A stretch of 64,000 nucleotides of DNA. Source: Rhodovulum steppense. Its GTDB lineage: Bacteria; Pseudomonadota; Alphaproteobacteria; Rhodobacterales; Rhodobacteraceae. The translations under genes and the position numbers were made by a program. Under the pieces are notes generated by a model. The model was not told where the DNA came from. It saw nothing but the letters and a program-made list of their open reading frames with translations, and made no database searches. The stretch is taken from NCBI RefSeq assembly GCF_004339675.1, contig NZ_SLVM01000013.1, positions 1 to 64,000 on the forward strand, read 5' to 3'. Positions 1 to 7,948 of this stretch are shown in pieces; within the stretch, counting starts at the first letter, position 1, and each line of letters begins with the position of its first letter.

Positions 1-30
1 CGCCTCGGTCAGCCAGTAAAGATTGCTCAT
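1..30 (-). mobile_element. IS5-family transposase, N-terminal fragment (cut by window edge)
   Basis: Ten codons on the minus strand read MSNLYWLTEA, the usual first residues of many IS5/IS427-group transposases. A ribosome-binding site (GAGGAGA on the minus strand, near 38-44) precedes the ATG at 28-30. The rest of the element lies left of the window, so neither integrity nor the inverted repeats can be judged. It reads in the same direction as pheS and lies just downstream of it. Only ten residues support the call, so it is tentative. Confidence 0.55.
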
Positions 31-118
31 AGATCAGGTCTCCTCGCGGAGCCTGAATCACGCCAAAGACCTGAAATCAATGGGTCTGGAGCCTAGTACT
101 CGATTTCTTACCTAAGGC
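31..118. other. Intergenic strip between pheS and the IS transposase
   Basis: These 88 bases hold the transposase leader and presumably the terminal inverted repeat of the IS. GGAGCCT occurs twice (48-54 and 88-94). CTAG at 93-96 and CTAA at 112-115 fit the YTAR target duplicated by IS5 elements, but without the other end I cannot say which base is the junction. No gene is seen. Confidence 0.35.
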
Positions 119-1192
119 TCACCCACTCAACCCCCCATGCAGCGTCGGCATGTCGAGCGCGCTGAACCCGTAATGCCTGAGCCAGCGCAGGTCTGAATCG
201 AAGAACGCCCGCAGATCCGGAATCCCGTATTTCAGCATCGCCAGCCGGTCGATCCCCATGCCGAAGGCAAAGCCCTGCCACTGGTCGGGGTCGATCCCGC
301 CCGCGGCCAGCACCTTGGGATGAACCATGCCGGACCCGAGGATTTCCATCCAGTCATTGCCCTCGCCGATCTTCAGCGTGCCGCCTTCCCAGGAACAACG
401 GATATCGACCTCGGCCGACGGTTCGGTGAACGGGAAATGCGAGGCGCGGAAGCGCAGTTCCACGCCCTCGACCTCGAAAAAGGCGCGACAGAATTCCTCC
501 AGCACCCATTTCAGGTTGGCCATGGAAATGTCGCGGTCGATGGCCAGCCCCTCGACCTGGTGGAACATCGGCGTGTGTGTCTGGTCGTAGTCGCAGCGAT
601 AGACCCGGCCCGGCGCGATCACCCGGATCGGCGCGCCCTGGGCCTGCATCGCGCGGATCTGCACCGGCGAGGTATGCGTGCGCAGGACATGCGGCGCGCG
701 GTTGTCGCCCGCGGCGCGCGCCATGAAGAACGTGTCATGCTCCTGCCGGGCGGGGTGTTCGGGCGGGATGTTAAGCGCGTCGAAATTGAACCAGTCGCTT
801 TCGATCTGCGGCCCCTCGGCGACGGCAAAGCCCATATCGGCAAAGATCGCGGTGATTTCCTCGGTCACCTGGCTGACGGGATGGATCGTGCCGCGCGGGC
901 GCGGGCGGCCGGGCAGGGTCACGTCCAGCCATTCGGCGGCCAGTCGTTCTTCCAGCGCGGCATCGGCCAGCGATGCCTTGCGCGCGGCCAGCGCCGAGGT
1001 GATCTCGTCCTTCAGCGCGTTCAGCTTCGGCCCCATCGCCTGCCGTTCCTCGGCCGACATCTGGCCCAGTTCGCGCATCTTCAGGCTGATCTCGCCCTTC
1101 TTGCCGAGGGCCTGAACCCGCACCTCCTCGATCGCCGTCTCGTCCCCCGCACCGGTAATCGCGTCGAGATATTTCTGCCTGAGATCGTCCAT
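119..1192 (-). CDS. pheS: Phenylalanine--tRNA ligase alpha subunit
   Basis: The 357-residue class II aminoacyl-tRNA synthetase subunit charges tRNA-Phe as an (alpha-beta)2 enzyme in the cytoplasm. Residues 1-90 form the N-terminal tRNA-contacting helical region. THTSPVQIR (about 172-180), the motif 2 segment GRVYRCDYD...FHQVEG (about 195-215) and motif 3 [10 protein letters not shown] (about 311-320) are intact, and the length is normal. In relatives pheS follows rpmI-rplT and lies near pheT. Here nifQ separates it from rplT and an IS fragment follows it. The beta subunit is not in the window. Confidence 0.97.
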   Translation of the reverse strand: MDDLRQKYLDAITGAGDETAIEEVRVQALGKKGEISLKMRELGQMSAEERQAMGPKLNALKDEITSALAARKASLADAALEERLAAEWLDVTLPGRPRPRGTIHPVSQVTEEITAIFADMGFAVAEGPQIESDWFNFDALNIPPEHPARQEHDTFFMARAAGDNRAPHVLRTHTSPVQIRAMQAQGAPIRVIAPGRVYRCDYDQTHTPMFHQVEGLAIDRDISMANLKWVLEEFCRAFFEVEGVELRFRASHFPFTEPSAEVDIRCSWEGGTLKIGEGNDWMEILGSGMVHPKVLAAGGIDPDQWQGFAFGMGIDRLAMLKYGIPDLRAFFDSDLRWLRHYGFSALDMPTLHGGLSG

Positions 1193-1469
1193 TCCGGGGC
1201 CCCCTTGCTGGCATTTCGTGGGGTCGATAGCACAGGGTCCAGCGATTGCAAATGCGTGCGGCCGCCGGGCAGGGATTGCCGGTCACGGCGGCACCGGCGG
1301 GCGCATCTGCCGAAAAACCGGGCGCCGGGGCGGATCGGCGCAACGCCGCGCCACCGCAGCGTTGACCGCAGGGCCAGCGCGGCGACCATCAGGGGGCAAG
1401 CGGTGGACGCGGGTTGTCCGTCCAGGCCGGTGGACGCCGCCTCCGCCTCTTGCGCGAAAGGAGCCGGGC
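1193..1469. other. Divergent intergenic region pheS / nifQ
   Basis: This 277-base GC-rich gap must carry the promoters of both pheS (left) and nifQ (right). I looked for a sigma-54 site (TGGCAC-N5-TTGC) and a NifA-type TGT-N10-ACA site ahead of nifQ and found none. The only clear signal is the nifQ ribosome-binding site AAAGGAG at 1457-1463. No small reading frame here is convincing. Confidence 0.5.
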
Positions 1470-2090
1470 ATGACCGCAGACGAGGCCTATAGCTGGCTGA
1501 TCAGGGGGACAGCGCCGGACGCCGACCCGTTCGACGCCCATGTTCTGGCCTCGATCCTGGCGCTGGCGATTGCCGAGGGCGGCGTGGCGGGCAGGCTGTG
1601 CGCCCATTCCGGGCTGGACGCGCAGGCGCTGCGCGCCCTGTCAGACATGGTGTTTCCGGCTTGCGGCGCGGGGATCGAGCGAATGACCCGGCACCCCCCG
1701 CCCCCGGCAGAGATCGAAGAGACCTCGGTCCGCGATCTGCTGCTGGCCCATGCATGCGGCGCAAGCCCGTTGGAAACCCCGCTCGCCGCGATGATAGCCC
1801 GCCGCGCGATGGAACCCGACCACCTCTGGCAGGATCTGGGCCTGCGCCATCGCGGCGAACTGAGTGCGCTGCTCGACCGGCATTTCGCGCCGCTTGCCCG
1901 GCAGAATACCGACAACATGAAATGGAAGCGGTTCTTCTACCGCAGGCTCTGCGAGGACGAGGGCTTCGTGCTCTGCGCCGCGCCGGTCTGCACCGCCTGC
2001 AACGATTTCGAGACCTGCTTCGGCGAGGAAACCGGCGAGGCGCGTCTGGCCCGCATTGCAAACGGCCTGCCCGCCCACAGCCACGCCTGA
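1470..2090 (+). CDS. nifQ: NifQ, molybdenum donor for nitrogenase cofactor synthesis
   Basis: This 206-residue protein carries the NifQ C-terminal cysteine signature: Cys169-x4-Cys174-x2-Cys177-x5-Cys183, in a context of AAPVC, TACNDF and ETCFG, preceded by NMKWKRFFYRRLCEDEG. NifQ binds an Fe-S or Mo-Fe-S cluster and passes molybdenum to the NifEN/NifH complex during FeMo-cofactor assembly. The ATG at 1470 lies seven bases after AAAGGAG; longer in-frame starts back to 1218 have GC-rich translations that look non-coding. The gene stands alone on the plus strand between pheS and rplT, away from any nif cluster, and shares a terminator hairpin with rplT. It implies a diazotroph or a relic of one. 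Confidence 0.88.
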   Translation: MTADEAYSWLIRGTAPDADPFDAHVLASILALAIAEGGVAGRLCAHSGLDAQALRALSDMVFPACGAGIERMTRHPPPPAEIEETSVRDLLLAHACGASPLETPLAAMIARRAMEPDHLWQDLGLRHRGELSALLDRHFAPLARQNTDNMKWKRFFYRRLCEDEGFVLCAAPVCTACNDFETCFGEETGEARLARIANGLPAHSHA

Positions 2091-2108
2091 GCGCCCCCCA
2101 AGGCAAAA

Positions 2109-2137
2109 CCCCCGCCCGGCATGCGACCGGACGGGGG
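2109..2137. terminator. Bidirectional hairpin terminator between nifQ and rplT
   Basis: CCCCCGCCCGG (2109-2119) pairs with CCGGACGGGGG (2127-2137) with one mismatch around a 7-base loop. AAAA precedes the stem on the plus strand, giving a U-run for minus-strand transcripts from rplT. It lies 19 bases after nifQ and 24 before the rplT stop, so it can serve both convergent genes. Confidence 0.75.
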
Positions 2138-2160
2138 CTCAAACGCGATTGCGCGGTGGA

Positions 2161-2523
2161 TCAGGCCAGCGCGGCGCGGGCCCGGGCGACGATGGCGCCG
2201 AACGCCTCGGGTTCGTTCACCGCGAGATCGGCCAGAACCTTGCGGTCGACCTCGATCCCGGCGGTAGCCAGACCGTTGATGAAGCGCGAATAGGTCAGCG
2301 TCTCGTCACAGGCGCGGACGGCCGCATTGATCCGCTGGATCCACAGCGCGCGGAAATTGCGCTTGCGCTGCTTGCGGTCGCGGGTCGCGTACTGGTTGGC
2401 CTTGTCGACGGCCTGGGTCGCGGTGCGATAGGCATTGCCGCGGCGGCCGTAATAGCCTTTCGCCGCCTTGATGACCTTCTTGTGACGGGCGTGGGTGGTC
2501 GTTCCACCTTTGACTCGGGACAT
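2161..2523 (-). CDS. rplT: 50S ribosomal protein L20
   Basis: This 120-residue, strongly basic protein binds 23S rRNA early in large-subunit assembly. The N-terminus [16 protein letters not shown] and the segments [30 protein letters not shown] and [10 protein letters not shown] are family hallmarks. It lies 12 bases downstream of rpmI on the same strand and is surely cotranscribed with it. In many bacteria L20 represses its own operon by binding the leader mRNA; no such structure was identified here. Confidence 0.98.
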   Translation of the reverse strand: MSRVKGGTTTHARHKKVIKAAKGYYGRRGNAYRTATQAVDKANQYATRDRKQRKRNFRALWIQRINAAVRACDETLTYSRFINGLATAGIEVDRKVLADLAVNEPEAFGAIVARARAALA

Positions 2524-2535
2524 GGTTCGGCCTCC

Positions 2536-2736
2536 TCAGCGGTCGTAGGGCATGTAGGTCTTGACGATCTTCTCGTCCGGGGCCGACAGCGTCGAGGTCC
2601 CGCGGGCGCTGCGGATGAACTTGTTCGTCCGCTTGATCATGCCGTGCCGCTTGCCGGCCTGGGCGGCAAGCACGCGGCCCGTCGCCGTCACCTTGAAGCG
2701 CTTCTTGGCGCTCGACTTGGTCTTCATCTTGGGCAT
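2536..2736 (-). CDS. rpmI: 50S ribosomal protein L35
   Basis: This 66-residue basic protein begins [17 protein letters not shown] and contains [14 protein letters not shown], both typical of L35, and has the normal family length. The ATG at 2734-2736 follows a GAGGAGA ribosome-binding site on the minus strand; the track's longer frame to 3006 has no family resemblance. First gene of the rpmI-rplT pair. infC, often upstream, is replaced here by tag. Confidence 0.97.
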   Translation of the reverse strand: MPKMKTKSSAKKRFKVTATGRVLAAQAGKRHGMIKRTNKFIRSARGTSTLSAPDEKIVKTYMPYDR

Positions 2737-2974
2737 TTCCGTCTCCTCTTCGGGCGGTTCAGGCGCGACTCGGCATGCCACGGGGGCCGGCCGCGCAACT
2801 TCGAGCCGCCCCAATAAGACCCCCGGCCCAGCTTTGCAAGGGCAAAGCCCATCACGACCATGCCGCAAGAGACGCGCGCCCCCATTCTTCTGGCCGGAAA
2901 TATCCCGGGGGTCCCGGGGCTGGCCTCCGGACGGTCGCCGCGGCCGACCCGGCGCAAGACCCCCTGCGCCTCCA
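2737..2974. other. Leader region of rpmI-rplT
   Basis: This 238-base gap between tag and rpmI must hold the ribosomal operon promoter and leader. It contains a copy of an intergenic motif (2884-2910) flanked by GC-rich repeats. GGGCGG and CCGCCC segments nearer rpmI could pair over a long loop, but I would not call an L20 operator on that alone. No small gene is seen. Confidence 0.4.
2884..2910 (-). repeat. Recurrent intergenic motif, copy 1
   Basis: On the minus strand this reads CCCCGGG-ATATTT-CCGGCCAGAAGAA, the same plan as the copies at 6735 and 17869 (C-rich block, TATTT, then CCA(A)GAAGAA). It lies after the 3' end of tag, on the tag coding strand. I recall similar motifs between genes in Rhodobacterales; its function is unknown to me. 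Confidence 0.6.
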
Positions 2975-3550
2975 CTACCGCCCGGCCAGCGCCGCGACCT
3001 CGTCATGGCGCGGACAGGTCACGAGATGGTCGTTGACCATCCCCACGGCCTGCATGAAAGCATAGGTGATCGTCGGCCCGCAGAACCGGAAGCCCGCGGC
3101 GCGCAGATCCGCCGACACTTGACGCGACAACGGCGTCTCGGCGGGCACATCGCCCGGCGCTGAGAACCGGTTCTGGATCGGTCGGCCATCGACATGGCGC
3201 CACAGGAAGGGTGCGAACCCGTCGCGCGCCTCGAGGTCAAGCCATGCCCGCGCATTCCCGATCGCGGCCTCGATCTTGCCGCGATGCCGCACGATCCCGC
3301 GATCGGCCAGCAGGCGCGCGACCTCGGCCTCGCCCCAACTCGCGATCACCGCGGGATCGAACCCGGCAAAGGCTGCGCGGAACGCTTCTCGCTTTCTCAG
3401 GATGGTGATCCAGGCCAGCCCCGCCTGGAAGCCGTCAAGAATCAGCTTCTCGAAAAGCGCCCGATCATCATGTTCGGGAATGCCCCATTCGGTGTCGTGA
3501 TACGCAACGTAAAGCGGGTCCGTTCCACACCACCAGCATCGTTCGTTCAT
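2975..3550 (-). CDS. tag: DNA-3-methyladenine glycosylase I
   Basis: This 191-residue enzyme excises 3-methyladenine from alkylated [12 protein letters not shown] and VAYHDTEWG open the protein, and the zinc ligands of Tag appear conserved as Cys5, His18, His175 and Cys179. [13 protein letters not shown] is the family's helix-hairpin-helix lead-in. Length is normal. It is a single gene; the next gene rightward (EAL protein) is divergent. Confidence 0.95.
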   Translation of the reverse strand: MNERCWWCGTDPLYVAYHDTEWGIPEHDDRALFEKLILDGFQAGLAWITILRKREAFRAAFAGFDPAVIASWGEAEVARLLADRGIVRHRGKIEAAIGNARAWLDLEARDGFAPFLWRHVDGRPIQNRFSAPGDVPAETPLSRQVSADLRAAGFRFCGPTITYAFMQAVGMVNDHLVTCPRHDEVAALAGR

Positions 3551-3682
3551 TGAAAACCCTCTTTATTTCCATCTGGTTGGCGGGTCACATCCAGATTACC
3601 GAAAATTGGAACCTAATGCGAACATTCATTCGCCCTTAACGGCTTTGCCCACAACTGGTCCGCGTGGAAGCGGAGAGACAGC

Positions 3683-4522
3683 ATGCCAAGCAAGAAAGCC
3701 GATGCCAAAATCGTCGTGGAGCCTGGACAGGAAAGCCCGCTTTCCGTCGCGATCACCCAGCGGGATCGGGACATCCTCCAGACCGTGCACAAGGCGATCG
3801 AGCGGCGCGATGTGCTGCTGGCCTTCCAGCCCGTGGTGCAGTCGGTCGAACATGGGCAGGTCGCGTTCTACGAGGGGCTGATCCGTATCCTCGACCATAC
3901 CGGCCGGGTAATCCCCGCGCGTGACTTCATCGAGACGGTCGAGACGAACGAGATGGGCCGGATGATCGACTGTCTCGCGCTGGAGATGGGACTGATCGCG
4001 CTGACCGAGGCGCCGGACCTGCGCCTGGCGATCAACATGTCGGCCCGCTCGATCGGCTATCCGCGATGGAAAAAGACGCTGGAGGACGGCCTCGCCCGCG
4101 ACGCCACGGTCGCCGAACGGCTGATCCTGGAGATCACCGAAAGCTCGGCGATGGTCATGCCTGACCTCGTGTCGGTCTTCATGCGCGAATTGCAGACCAA
4201 GGGCATCGCCTTCGCGCTGGACGATTTCGGCGCGGGCTATACGGCCTTCCGTTATCTGCGCGAGTTCTATTTCGACATCCTCAAGATCGACGGCCAGTTC
4301 ATCCGCGGCATCGCAGACAGTCCCGACAACCAGGTACTGGCCCAGGCGCTGATCGCCATCGGCCAGCATTTCGACATGTTCACGGTCGCCGAGAATGTCG
4401 AAACCGCGCGCGATGCCGCCTGGCTGGCCGCGGCCGGGATCGACTGCATGCAGGGCTTTGCCTTCGGCGCGCCGTCGCTCGTGCCCCCCTGGCGCGAGGG
4501 CCGCGAAAAGCGCCGCGCCTGA
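3683..4522 (+). CDS. EAL-domain protein, putative cyclic-di-GMP phosphodiesterase
   Basis: This 279-residue cytoplasmic protein is essentially one EAL domain (about 40-270) with no GGDEF, PAS or membrane segment. The signature is EGL (64-66) rather than EAL. The other metal and catalytic elements are present: Asn118 in INMSAR, Glu150-ITES, DDFGAGYT (180-187), KIDG (201-204) and AEN (236-238). An active phosphodiesterase is therefore possible. The first 25 residues are charged and unremarkable. A longer translation starting upstream has no support. It stands alone, divergent from tag. Confidence 0.85.
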   Translation: MPSKKADAKIVVEPGQESPLSVAITQRDRDILQTVHKAIERRDVLLAFQPVVQSVEHGQVAFYEGLIRILDHTGRVIPARDFIETVETNEMGRMIDCLALEMGLIALTEAPDLRLAINMSARSIGYPRWKKTLEDGLARDATVAERLILEITESSAMVMPDLVSVFMRELQTKGIAFALDDFGAGYTAFRYLREFYFDILKIDGQFIRGIADSPDNQVLAQALIAIGQHFDMFTVAENVETARDAAWLAAAGIDCMQGFAFGAPSLVPPWREGREKRRA

Positions 4523-4658
4523 CGGCTGCGCCATCGTGCGGACGCCCGGCAGTTTCCCGCCTCGGCAGGGCATTCCCGGTCACTGACAGGGGGTGCCTTT
4601 CTGCATCCGCATCCCCTATAGTGCGCACGAAAATCGACCAGGGGAGAAGGACCCAACC

Positions 4659-5834
4659 ATGACCAATGTCGTCATCGTCTCGGCCGCGCGCACGCCGGTC
4701 GGCAGTTTCAACGGCTCTTTCGCAACGGTGCCCGCCCACGAGTTGGGCCGCATCATGCTGGAAGCGCTGGTTGAACGCGCCGGCATCGACAAGGCCGAGG
4801 TGTCCGAAACCATCCTCGGCCAGGTGCTGACCGCGGGCCAGGGCCAGAACCCCGCCCGCCAGGCCCATGTCAATGCGGGCCTGCCCATCGAATCGGCGGC
4901 CTGGTCGATCAACCAGGTCTGCGGCTCGGGCCTGCGCGCGGTGGCGCTGGCGGCCCAGCATGTCCAGCTTGGCGACGCCGCCATCGTCGCCGCCGGCGGG
5001 CAGGAGAACATGACGCTTTCGCCCCATGTCGCCCACCTGCGCGCGGGCCAGAAGATGGGCGATCTGTCCTTCATCGATTCCATGATCCGGGACGGGCTGT
5101 GGGACGCCTTCAACGGCTACCACATGGGCCAGACCGCCGAGAACGTGGCGAACCAGTGGCAGATCAGCCGCGACATGCAGGACGAGTTCGCGCTGGCCAG
5201 CCAGAACAAGGCCGAGGCCGCGCAGAAGGCCGGCAAGTTCGCCGACGAGATCGTGGCGGTGACGGTCAAGGGCCGCAAGGGCGACACCATCGTCGATGCG
5301 GACGAGTACATCCGCCACGGCGCCACGCTCGACAGCATGCAGAAGCTGCGCCCCGCCTTCACCAAGGACGGCAGCGTGACCGCGGCCAACGCGTCGGGCA
5401 TCAATGACGGCGCGGCGGGCGTGCTGGTGATGTCGGCCGACGAGGCCGAACGCCGCGGGCTGGAACCGCTCGCGCGCATCGCCTCCTACGCGACCGCGGG
5501 TCTTGATCCCTCGATCATGGGCGTGGGTCCGATCCATGCCAGCCGCAAGGCACTGGAAAAGGCGGGCTGGAAGGTCGGCGATCTGGATCTGGTCGAGGCG
5601 AACGAGGCCTTTGCCGCCCAGGCCTGCGCAGTGAACAAGGACATGGGCTGGGATCCGGCGATCGTGAACGTGAACGGCGGCGCCATCGCCATCGGCCACC
5701 CGATCGGCGCCTCGGGCGCGCGCATCCTGAACACGCTCTTGTTCGAGATGAAGCGCCGCGACGCGAAGAAGGGCCTTGCTACCCTCTGCATCGGCGGCGG
5801 CATGGGCGTCGCCATGTGCCTGGAACGGCCGTAA
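4659..5834 (+). CDS. phaA: Acetyl-CoA acetyltransferase (beta-ketothiolase)
   Basis: This 391-residue thiolase condenses two acetyl-CoA to acetoacetyl-CoA, the first step of polyhydroxybutyrate synthesis. The catalytic residues are visible: Cys88 in NQVCGSG, His347 in [10 protein letters not shown] and Cys377 in TLCIGGG. The start [15 protein letters not shown] follows GGGGAGAAGG; the upstream in-frame extension is not family-like. It is followed 96 bases later by phaB. No PHB synthase (phaC) is in the window. Confidence 0.96.
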   Translation: MTNVVIVSAARTPVGSFNGSFATVPAHELGRIMLEALVERAGIDKAEVSETILGQVLTAGQGQNPARQAHVNAGLPIESAAWSINQVCGSGLRAVALAAQHVQLGDAAIVAAGGQENMTLSPHVAHLRAGQKMGDLSFIDSMIRDGLWDAFNGYHMGQTAENVANQWQISRDMQDEFALASQNKAEAAQKAGKFADEIVAVTVKGRKGDTIVDADEYIRHGATLDSMQKLRPAFTKDGSVTAANASGINDGAAGVLVMSADEAERRGLEPLARIASYATAGLDPSIMGVGPIHASRKALEKAGWKVGDLDLVEANEAFAAQACAVNKDMGWDPAIVNVNGGAIAIGHPIGASGARILNTLLFEMKRRDAKKGLATLCIGGGMGVAMCLERP

Positions 5835-5852
5835 GCCCGGGGACAAGATGGG

Positions 5853-5871
5853 CGCGCAATATTGTTGCGCG
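5853..5871. promoter_or_regulatory. Perfect inverted repeat between phaA and phaB
   Basis: CGCGCAA (5853-5859) and TTGCGCG (5865-5871) form a perfect 7-base inverted repeat around TATTG, 18 bases after the phaA stop and 59 before the phaB start. No T-run follows directly. It may be an operator, an attenuating hairpin or an RNA-stability element that sets the phaA:phaB ratio; the sequence does not decide. Confidence 0.45.
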
Positions 5872-5930
5872 TCCGATCTTTCTTGCGTAACACCGTTACC
5901 GGCACAATCGACACCCATTCTGGAGGAATC

Positions 5931-6653
5931 ATGGCAAGAGTTGCACTCGTCACCGGCGGCAGCCGAGGCATCGGCGCGGCGATCAGCAAGGCGCTGAAGG
6001 CGGCGGGCTATAGCGTGGCCGCGAACTATGCCGGCAATGACGACGCCGCGAAGAAGTTCACCGAGGAAACCGGCATCCCCACCTACAAGTGGAACGCCGC
6101 CGATTACGAGGCGTCCAAGGCCGGGATCGAGAAGGTCGAGGCCGATCTGGGCCCGATCGACGTGGTGGTGGCCAATGCGGGCATCACCCGCGACGCGCCG
6201 TTCCACAAGATGACGCCCGAACAGTGGAAAGAGGTGATCGACACCAACCTGACCGGCGTGTTCAACACCGTCCACCCGATCTGGCCCGGCATGCGCGATC
6301 GCAAGTTCGGCCGGGTGATCGTGATTTCCTCGATCAACGGGCAGAAGGGCCAGTTCGGCCAGGTGAACTATGCCGCGACCAAGGCGGGCGATCTGGGCAT
6401 CGTCAAGTCGCTGGCCCAGGAAGGCGCGCGTTTCGGGATCACCGCGAACGCGATCTGCCCGGGCTACATCGCCACCGAAATGGTGATGGCGGTGCCCGAG
6501 AAGGTGCGCGAGGCGATCATCGCCCAGATCCCGGCCGGTCGGCTGGGCGAGCCCGAGGAAATCGCGCGCTGCGTGACCTTCCTGGCCTCGGACGAGTCGA
6601 CCTTCGTCAACGGCTCGACCATATCGGCCAACGGCGCGCAGTTCTTCGTCTGA
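5931..6653 (+). CDS. phaB: Acetoacetyl-CoA reductase
   Basis: This 240-residue short-chain dehydrogenase reduces acetoacetyl-CoA to (R)-3-hydroxybutyryl-CoA with NADPH. The cofactor motif TGGSRGIG (8-15), NAG (82-84), Ser134 and the Tyr147-x3-Lys151 pair are present, with INGQKGQFGQVNYAATKAG-type sequence typical of PhaB. The ATG at 5931 follows TGGAGGAATC. It is in an operon with phaA and is followed by a strong terminator. Confidence 0.95.
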   Translation: MARVALVTGGSRGIGAAISKALKAAGYSVAANYAGNDDAAKKFTEETGIPTYKWNAADYEASKAGIEKVEADLGPIDVVVANAGITRDAPFHKMTPEQWKEVIDTNLTGVFNTVHPIWPGMRDRKFGRVIVISSINGQKGQFGQVNYAATKAGDLGIVKSLAQEGARFGITANAICPGYIATEMVMAVPEKVREAIIAQIPAGRLGEPEEIARCVTFLASDESTFVNGSTISANGAQFFV

Positions 6654-6675
6654 ACGCGGACTTCTGCGATCACGG

Positions 6676-6700
6676 GGGCGGCCCATCGGGGCCGCCCTTT
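6676..6700 (+). terminator. Rho-independent terminator of phaAB
   Basis: GGGCGGCCC (6676-6684), loop ATCG, GGGCCGCCC (6689-6697), then TTT. A perfect 9-bp stem with a tetraloop 22 bases after the phaB stop. Confidence 0.85.
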
Positions 6701-6734
6701 CTCATGCCCGCGTGCCGCGGGCGCGCTGCGCGCA

Positions 6735-6755
6735 TGGGTATTTTTCCAAGAAGAA
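6735..6755 (+). repeat. Recurrent intergenic motif, copy 2
   Basis: GGGTATTTTTCCAAGAAGAAG lies after the phaB terminator and a second GC hairpin (6706-6722). It matches the copies at 2884 and 17869, though the C-rich block is shorter here. Confidence 0.6.
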
Positions 6756-6813
6756 GACAGGAGGGCGCGAACCGCTCTGGGCGGCGCGGCGCGACCGGTA
6801 TAGAGGACGCGCC

Positions 6814-7686
6814 ATGTCCCGGTCCCGCGCCACAGCCATCGGATTCCTTGCCGTCCTGCTCTGGGCGCTTCTGGCGCTGTTGACCGTGGGCTCGGCGCCG
6901 TTGCCGCCGTTCCAGCTCAACGCGATCTGTTTTGGCATCGGGGGCATAATCGGGCTGGTCTGGGTAGCCGCGACCGGCGAGGCAAGGCTATTGGCACGCG
7001 TGCCGCTGAAGGTCTATGCCTTCGGCACGGCGGGGTTGTTCGGCTATCACGCGCTTTATTTCTCGGCGCTGCGACTGGCGCCCGCCGCCGAGGCGGGGCT
7101 GATCGCCTATCTCTGGCCGCTTCTGATCGTTCTGTTCTCTGGGCTCTTGCCCGGTGAGCGGCTGCGGGCGGGCCATGTGATCGGCGCGGTGGCGGGTTTT
7201 GCAGGGGCGGCGCTGATCGTGGCGCGGGGGGCAGCCGGGTTCGACGGCGCGGCGCTGCCGGGCTACGGGCTGGCGCTGCTCTGCGCATTGACCTGGTCGA
7301 GCTATTCCGTTCTGTCGCGTCGGCTGGGTGAAATCCCGACAGCAAGCGTCGCGGTGTTCTGCCTGGCCACCGCCGCATTGTCGCTGCCGCTTCACCTGGT
7401 GCTGGAGGAAACGGTCTGGCCGCAGTCGGGCATCGGCTGGTTCAGCGTGCTGGCGCTGGGGCTGGGGCCAGTGGGGGTGGCCTTTTATGTCTGGGACATC
7501 GGGGTGAAGCGTGGCGACATACAGCTTCTGGGGGTGGCCAGCTACGCCGCGCCGCTTTTGTCCACGCTAACCCTTGTGGGCGCGGGGATCGCAGCCCCCA
7601 CGCCGGTCCTTGTTGCCGCTACGGTGCTGATCACCGGCGGCGCCGCGCTGGCCGCCCGGGCCAGCGCACGGCACGATCAGGCCTGA
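6814..7686 (+). CDS. EamA (DMT) family transporter
   Basis: This 290-residue integral membrane protein has about ten hydrophobic segments in two EamA repeats, the layout of drug/metabolite-superfamily exporters. GYHALYFSALRLAPAAEAGLI and LLSTLTLV-type stretches are common in this family. The start MSRSRATAIGFLAVLLW was preferred because the longer frame runs through the intergenic repeat. The substrate cannot be told from the sequence. The 3' end overlaps the convergent YdcH-like gene by 10 bases. Confidence 0.85.
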   Translation: MSRSRATAIGFLAVLLWALLALLTVGSAPLPPFQLNAICFGIGGIIGLVWVAATGEARLLARVPLKVYAFGTAGLFGYHALYFSALRLAPAAEAGLIAYLWPLLIVLFSGLLPGERLRAGHVIGAVAGFAGAALIVARGAAGFDGAALPGYGLALLCALTWSSYSVLSRRLGEIPTASVAVFCLATAALSLPLHLVLEETVWPQSGIGWFSVLALGLGPVGVAFYVWDIGVKRGDIQLLGVASYAAPLLSTLTLVGAGIAAPTPVLVAATVLITGGAALAARASARHDQA

Positions 7687-7844
7687 GACAGCCTTTCGAT
7701 CTGTTCCTTGAGCCTGAGTTTCTGCTTCTTGAGGTCCGCGATACGGAAGTCATCCGCCGACGGCGTTCGCTGCGCCTCCTCGACCTGGTCCGAGAGCGCC
7801 TGATGCTTGCGGCGGAGTTCCTGAAGATGCGAACTCAGGTTCAT
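7677..7844 (-). CDS. YdcH/DUF465 small coiled-coil protein
   Basis: This 55-residue frame begins MNLSSHLQELRRKHQ, continues with KLRLKEQIERL near its end and stops within the 3' end of the EamA gene. The charged heptad pattern with the LxxKHxxL-like opening is the DUF465 (YdcH) pattern, which is usually 50-80 residues and of unknown function. The reversed ribosome-binding site GGAGAGGAGC lies just upstream of the ATG at 7842-7844. The gene is too short for most ORF lists. Confidence 0.8.
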   Translation of the reverse strand: MNLSSHLQELRRKHQALSDQVEEAQRTPSADDFRIADLKKQKLRLKEQIERLSQA

Positions 7845-7948
7845 GGTCGGTGCTCCTCTCCTTGTGTCATCGAACCATTACAGTGCAGCACGAAAAATGA
7901 GTCGTGTCACCTCCTTGAAAATCACGGATTCGCGCATAACGGGTTTCG

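Noticed and set aside
1193-1469. Sigma-54/NifA control of nifQ
   Set aside because: No TGGCAC-N5-TTGC or TGT-N10-ACA was found in the gap.
4380-6686. 768-residue minus-strand frame across phaA-phaB
   Set aside because: It opposes two well-defined enzymes and has shadow composition with no domain.
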